From: Ogataea parapolymorpha DL-1
Taxonomy: Eukaryota > Ascomycota > Pichiomycetes > Pichiales > Pichiaceae
DNA: 64,000 nucleotides
Reading direction: 5' to 3'
NCBI RefSeq assembly: GCF_000187245.1
Contig: NC_027860.1
Coordinates: 248,001-312,000 of the forward strand
Shown here: positions 59,897 to 64,000 of the stretch, one piece after another
How positions within the stretch are numbered: position 1 is the stretch's first letter
How the letters are laid out: every line of letters starts with the position of its first letter
Made by a program: the position numbers and the translations under genes
The notes under the pieces: model-generated
What the model saw: only the letters and a program-made list of their open reading frames with translations
Databases searched by the model: none
Told to the model about the DNA's origin: nothing

Positions 59897-61663
59897 ATGG
59901 ACACCAAGAGACGGAAATTGGACGATCCCCTGACCATCGAGTCTCTTGCAGAGTCTCTTGATAGAGCCCGCTGGCTGAAGCTTGTTCATGGTTCGCCAAC
60001 AACAGAGACGTTCGAGGCGTATCTCAAGGTGTTCTTCAACGACGGTGAGGTTTGGAAAGAATACATCGAACACGAAATGGCCAAGAACGACGACGCCAAA
60101 GTGGAGGCGTTATTTTCCAGATGTCTCACCAAGGTCTTTGATGTTGAGCTGTGGAAAGTGTACCTGAAGTATGTGAGGAAAGTGAACGATATCGTTACTG
60201 GAGGAGAACAGGCTAGGGCAGTGGTAATGAAAGCCTATGACTTTGCCATTGACAACGTGGGGTTGGACTTCATCAACGGCCAGGAAATATGGGACGAGTA
60301 TTTCCGTTTTCTGAACGAGTGGAACCCCGTTTCGAGCATCGAACAGTCATCCAAAAATGCGCACCTTAGATCTTTATATAGAAAGCTCATCGGCACTCCT
60401 CTTCGCCAACTAGACCAAAATTGGAGAAAGTACCTGGACTTTGAAAACGAAACGGACCAGGCGAACGCCAGGCGCCACATCAACGAGAAATCGCAAGAAT
60501 ACATGAAGTTGCGTCCTTTGAATCAAGAACTTATAAATCTCACTGCTTATTTGCGTCCATCGGACGAGGCGAAAAATAGCCGCAACCAACTTGAACACTG
60601 GAAACGTTGGATTGCGTGGGAGCGCAGCAACAAGCTCAACTTACCTCAAGAATCAATGGACAAGAGAGTCAACTTCGTCTACAGACTGTCTACCCAGTAT
60701 CTGCGATTCCAGCCAGAAGTGTGGTACAACTACGCTGTGTACTTGTTTGCTAGCGACAAATCTGAGCAGGGTATGGAGGTGCTAGGCCACGCCTTGGTTC
60801 TGAACCCAGAAAGTATAAGTTTAGTGCTTTTGGTCTCTGGCCAGTACGAACGCTCCAGCGAGATTGAAAAAGTCAAAGAGTCCTGGAATAGACTTATTGA
60901 TAGGCTGACAAAACACTATGACACCGAAGAAAATGAGAAAACAAAGGCAACACTTGGACAGTGCATCACGTGTGTGTATTCGTTGCTCATGAAGGCATGT
61001 CGCAGAGCAGCAGGCATGAAGGAAGCGCGTAGCATTTTTTCTGTTGCACGAAAATTCAAAGGTGTCACATGGCACATTTTTGTGGACTACGCAATGATGG
61101 AGCACCAAAATAGCGATTTGAAGATTGCCCTACGGTGTTTTGAGCTTGCCATGAAGTATTTTGGACAGGACTATGCTTTTGTTGAGACGTACTTAAACTT
61201 TTTGCTTTCAATGAACGATCTGGGCAACTCCAAGAAACTGCTAGAACAGTCCATCGAGAATTTCAAAGACAAACGCTCAACTTTGGAGAAAGTGTACCGG
61301 CGTTTTTATCGGATTGAACTGGAATTTGGAGACACCGATTCGATTCGCGCGCTCGAGAAAAGGTATAGAGAAGCTTTCCCTGACAGCAACGAGTTCCAAT
61401 TTTTGTCAAAATCTTTTGGTGAATTCAATGCGATCAAGCTGCTGGACGAGTACACATTGACAGGAAAAGAAGAGGCGGTCGACAAGGTTGCCGAAATTAA
61501 ATTGAAGGAGATTGAAATTCCTGAAATTGAGCCGTTCGCTGTGCGAGATGAGATCTACAACCTACTCAGATACTTGCCGAAGCCAGAATACTACGACGAT
61601 AAACCGCCCGTGTTCGACGTGAAAAAGAGCGTGCAATTTTTCAGAAACATAAAATTGACATAA
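59897..61663 (+). CDS. RNA14: Cleavage factor IA subunit RNA14 (CstF-77)
   Basis: A 588-aa HAT-repeat protein from ATG 59897 (MDTKRRKLDDPLTIESLAES). Repeats include VWKEYIEHEMAKNDDAKVEA, LWKVYLKYVRKVND, AYDFAIDNVGLDFINGQEIW, HWKRWIAWERSNKLNLPQES and a region with YAMMEHQNSDLKIALRCFEL. The C-terminus (EIEPFAVRDEIYNLLRYLPK) corresponds to the monkeytail/Rna15-binding part. Rna14 dimerises and bridges Rna15 and Hrp1 in mRNA 3' end cleavage and polyadenylation. It is divergent from SAM37 (40 bp) and convergent with the DUF4112 gene (27 bp). Confidence 0.88.
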   Translation: MDTKRRKLDDPLTIESLAESLDRARWLKLVHGSPTTETFEAYLKVFFNDGEVWKEYIEHEMAKNDDAKVEALFSRCLTKVFDVELWKVYLKYVRKVNDIVTGGEQARAVVMKAYDFAIDNVGLDFINGQEIWDEYFRFLNEWNPVSSIEQSSKNAHLRSLYRKLIGTPLRQLDQNWRKYLDFENETDQANARRHINEKSQEYMKLRPLNQELINLTAYLRPSDEAKNSRNQLEHWKRWIAWERSNKLNLPQESMDKRVNFVYRLSTQYLRFQPEVWYNYAVYLFASDKSEQGMEVLGHALVLNPESISLVLLVSGQYERSSEIEKVKESWNRLIDRLTKHYDTEENEKTKATLGQCITCVYSLLMKACRRAAGMKEARSIFSVARKFKGVTWHIFVDYAMMEHQNSDLKIALRCFELAMKYFGQDYAFVETYLNFLLSMNDLGNSKKLLEQSIENFKDKRSTLEKVYRRFYRIELEFGDTDSIRALEKRYREAFPDSNEFQFLSKSFGEFNAIKLLDEYTLTGKEEAVDKVAEIKLKEIEIPEIEPFAVRDEIYNLLRYLPKPEYYDDKPPVFDVKKSVQFFRNIKLT

Positions 61664-61690
61664 TTAATACTACATCGTCCGCTTGGTATA

Positions 61691-62271
61691 TCATTGGTGC
61701 TCGGGTACTTGGCTCAAGGCGATACTGTACTTTTTGACGAGATGCTCGTCGAGCAATTGAAAGTTTCTTGTGTTTGCTTTGTACGCGATATTGATGAAGT
61801 CGCCGATAAATGGAATCAGACCTATCAAAAAGTCTATCAAGACGTTGAAGGCCATTTTGATTGCTACCGTGTCTGGCAACCCGCCCTCGATTTCTTTTGC
61901 TTTCCGAATAAGGGCTAGCGAGAAAAACACATTGATCACGTCGCCAGCCATTGGTATGAACCCTATGATTGCGCTGTATCCAAATTTGATGCCTGCCAAG
62001 CTAAAGCACTGATCCAGGTGATATGCTCTATCTCTAACCGACTTAAGTGTCTTGCGGTCACGGGGCGTGTACTGCGATGGAATGTTCTTCCGTCTTTTGG
62101 CTCCCTTACGCTGCCAGAACTTTAGCTCGTCAGGCGGAATTATTTCGTTATAAGGATCCTCATAGGGCCCCACATGAACCAGGTCTGATAATCCTGTCTA
62201 GAAGTTAGAGTCTCTGATGAAGATAGAACACTCACCTTTTTCAGCAACACCTTGTATAGCAGCCCGCTCAT
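61691..62271 (-). CDS. DUF4112 membrane protein, one short intron
   Basis: A 180-aa protein in two exons: 62271-62236 (MSGLLYKVLLKK) and 62197-61691. Splicing gives ...KK-TGLSDLVHVGPYEDPYNE, and no ATG in the frame lies near the start of exon 2. The DUF4112 core is clear: AYHLDQCFSLAGIKFGYSAI, IGFIPMAGDVINVFFSLALI, FNVLIDFLIGLIPFIGDFIN and YKANTRNFQLLDEHL. Two GD-containing hydrophobic hairpins suggest membrane insertion. Fungal members are uncharacterised. It is convergent with RNA14. Confidence 0.8.
62198..62235 (-). other. Intron of the DUF4112 gene (38 nt)
   Basis: Donor GTGAGT at 62235, branch CTCTAAC, acceptor TTCTAG ending at 62198. The branch A to AG distance is 7 nt. The acceptor AG belongs to an in-frame TAG, so splicing removes a stop. 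Confidence 0.85.
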
Positions 62272-62460
62272 AATTCAAGTGATTGAATGCGGGAGTTTGC
62301 GTAGTTTTTCAAAGCGCAACCGAGCTGTTTTATATCTGCATTGAGCCTCCGTACGTAAATTCCAGATAGACTTGCTGATGCAGGCCGGGTAAACCGCTAT
62401 GTCTTGAAAGTTTGTAAAATTTTCCAAAAAAAAAAGGACCAACACCTTTAAATCTGTTTA

Positions 62461-64000
62461 ATGGCTCCGTCGTATAACATCCGGCCTGAAAACACGCTGA
62501 GGCGTGCAGAGGACCTCATTGCTGTTGATCAGAAAGAGGCAGCTCTGCAGACTCTGTACGACTTCATCACCTCCAAGCGCATCAGATCCGTTGCACCACT
62601 GGACCTGGAACCTATTGCATTGTTGTTTGTTGAGCTAGGCGTGGATCTGAGAAGCGGGAAGCTCGTGAAGGACGGATTGCACCAGTATAAGAAAAACGTC
62701 CAAAGCAACGACTCTGGCCTGGAGTCTGTGGAGACCGTGGTGAAGAAATTTTTGGAGAAAGCAGAAGCCAAATTGAATGATGCACAACTCAAGGCTAACG
62801 ACGTGGCGGCCACTTTGGAGGCAGAGGCTGCTCAACTGGAGGCTGACGACGAGGACGAGGATGACGAAAACAGACAAATCGTTGTTTCTCCAGAAGACGT
62901 GCTGATGTCCAGTGTTTCCACAGATGATACCAAAGACCGTTCCGATAGAGAGCTTGTTGTCCCATGGCTGAAATTTTTATGGGAAGCGTACAGAACTGTT
63001 CTGGATATCCTGAGAAACAATTCCAAGCTGGAAGTTGGCTATGCTACAGTTGTTTCACAAGCATTCGGTTTCTGTGTCAAGTACAACAGAAAGACGGAGT
63101 TCAAACGTCTGTGCGAGATGCTCAGGACCCATTTGCAAACGGTGACGCAAAAGTCTGCTGTCAAACACCAGATCGAGAACCCAATTGATCTGTCTGACCC
63201 AGACACTCTTCAGAGATATCTAGAGACAAGATTCAACCAGTTGAACGTTTCCGTCCGTCTCGAGCTCTGGCAGGAGTCTTTCCGTACGGTCGAAGATGTG
63301 CACACTTTGATGACGATATCGAAAAGACAGCCGAAACCAAGCATGATGGTGAACTATTACGACAACTTGGCCAAAATATTCAACGTGAGCGACAACCGGT
63401 TGTTCCATGCTGCTGCCAGACAGAAATTCTTTTCCCTGTTTGTGCAGTCTCCTATTGCTACCGACGAAGAGCTCAAGCACTACGCGTCCATGCAATTGCT
63501 GTCTGTTCTGTCTGTTCCAGTGACTTCGTCCTCTAAAGTGGACGACTTTGCCAAGAGAAAAGACAACAGACTTTCTATGTTGCTCAACCTCTCCAAGGTG
63601 CCTACTAGAGAGTCTTTGTTGACCCAGGTGGCTTCTAGAAACGTTTTGAGCATCGTCGATCCTGCACTGGCCAAGTTGTATGAGTTGATGGAGAAAGACT
63701 TGCATCCTATCTCTTTTGCTTCGCAAGCCAAGGACATATTTGCTTTCATCGAGTCGAACAAAGAGTTCCACATGTACATCAAGCCGCTGACAAGTGTCAT
63801 TTTGGACAAACTTTTTGAGCAAATTTCAGAAGTTTACGAGACTGTCAAGCTGGACTTCCTGGTGAAGCTGTCTACGTTTGAGGGCCAGTTCAAGCTCTCG
63901 CCAATTGAGATCGAGAGCCGACTTCTTGCAGCGGCTTTCAACAACCTGCTTTCTGTCAAGATTGACCACGAAGCCAAGGTCGTGTCGTTCAAGACTGACA
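62461..64000 (+). CDS. TIF32: Translation initiation factor eIF3a (TIF32/RPG1), 3' end missing
   Basis: The open frame runs from ATG 62461 past the window end, 513 codons visible. The start MAPSYNIRPENTLRRAEDLI aligns with yeast Tif32. Family stretches are AALQTLYDFITSKRIRSVAP, WLKFLWEAYRTVLDILRNNS, FKRLCEMLRTHLQ, DTLQRYLETRFNQLNVSVRL and ISKRQPKPSMMVNYYDNLAK. The visible part reaches into the PCI domain (AAAFNNLLSVKIDHEAKVVS). eIF3a is the scaffold of eIF3 on the 40S subunit, acting in scanning and start selection. An acidic patch (EADDEDEDDE) near residue 130 is distinct from the S. cerevisiae sequence. Confidence 0.93.
   Translation, partial: MAPSYNIRPENTLRRAEDLIAVDQKEAALQTLYDFITSKRIRSVAPLDLEPIALLFVELGVDLRSGKLVKDGLHQYKKNVQSNDSGLESVETVVKKFLEKAEAKLNDAQLKANDVAATLEAEAAQLEADDEDEDDENRQIVVSPEDVLMSSVSTDDTKDRSDRELVVPWLKFLWEAYRTVLDILRNNSKLEVGYATVVSQAFGFCVKYNRKTEFKRLCEMLRTHLQTVTQKSAVKHQIENPIDLSDPDTLQRYLETRFNQLNVSVRLELWQESFRTVEDVHTLMTISKRQPKPSMMVNYYDNLAKIFNVSDNRLFHAAARQKFFSLFVQSPIATDEELKHYASMQLLSVLSVPVTSSSKVDDFAKRKDNRLSMLLNLSKVPTRESLLTQVASRNVLSIVDPALAKLYELMEKDLHPISFASQAKDIFAFIESNKEFHMYIKPLTSVILDKLFEQISEVYETVKLDFLVKLSTFEGQFKLSPIEIESRLLAAAFNNLLSVKIDHEAKVVSFKTD

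Noticed and set aside
1..64000. CRISPR arrays, transposons, LTRs, viral integrations or biosynthetic clusters.
   Set aside because: No repeats with spacers, no transposase, integrase or reverse transcriptase ORFs (the RT-like fold in PRP8 is native), and gene content is that of ordinary conserved yeast chromosomes.

Overview
This window is nuclear DNA from a budding yeast. The best fit is a methylotrophic yeast of the Ogataea (Hansenula) group. Genes are dense and mostly intronless, and nearly every product has an obvious budding-yeast counterpart. A full-length glutathione-dependent formaldehyde dehydrogenase (FLD1) is present. CTG is read as leucine: the conserved Leu residues in the ARF-type GLD...GKT motif are CTG codons at 13909 and 13915, which argues against the CUG-Ser and CUG-Ala clades. 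The genus is an inference, because no database search was possible. The window opens inside HAP5 and closes inside TIF32 (eIF3a).

Layout. 1-4.4 kb: the 3' part of HAP5, a PHO91-type SPX phosphate transporter, tRNA-His and the HOG-pathway anchor OPY2. 4.6-12.2 kb: a forkhead/FHA regulator with a 37-nt intron, a Zn2Cys6 regulator, a frame-interrupted DDT/WHIM-like chromatin gene, and RPN4. 12.2-16.7 kb: a DUF3445 (haem N-demethylase-like) membrane protein, ARF3 with two tiny introns, two tandem ribose-5-phosphate isomerase genes, and RPS7. 16.7-22.2 kb: a frame-interrupted membrane protein, the ADP/ATP carrier, RPL16, a RecA-fold Shu-like gene with three tiny introns, a UBL3-like prenylated ubiquitin-fold protein, and tRNA-Leu(CAA). 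22.2-34.3 kb: KIN1, acetyl-CoA synthetase, RPN12, GPI18, BZZ1 and a frame-interrupted MNN4/LicD-type gene. 34.4-43.4 kb: an SNQ2-like ABC transporter, a second tRNA-His, FLD1, a PPIL4-type cyclophilin, and COQ6. 43.4-50.3 kb: FOL1, GIS2, RTC4, an SREBP-type bHLH factor and CDC23. 50.4-64 kb: PRP8, DLT1, SEN15, SAM37, RNA14, a DUF4112 protein and the 5' part of TIF32.

How genes connect. RPN4 (proteasome-gene activator) and RPN12 (proteasome lid) are both here, and RPN12 has an RPN4-site-like sequence at its ATG. COQ6 and FOL1, both linked to p-aminobenzoate, are divergent across 46 bp. FLD1, the two RKI genes and possibly the DUF3445 protein fit one-carbon metabolism. PRP8, RNA14 and SEN15 are RNA-processing genes, and the window also has several 31-38 nt introns and an intronless tRNA-Leu(CAA).

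Three observations stand out: a consistent set of very short introns with a strict branch-to-AG spacing; three genes each broken at one A/T homopolymer; and three convergent gene pairs whose stop codons abut with no base between them. I found no transposon, LTR, viral or CRISPR sequence.
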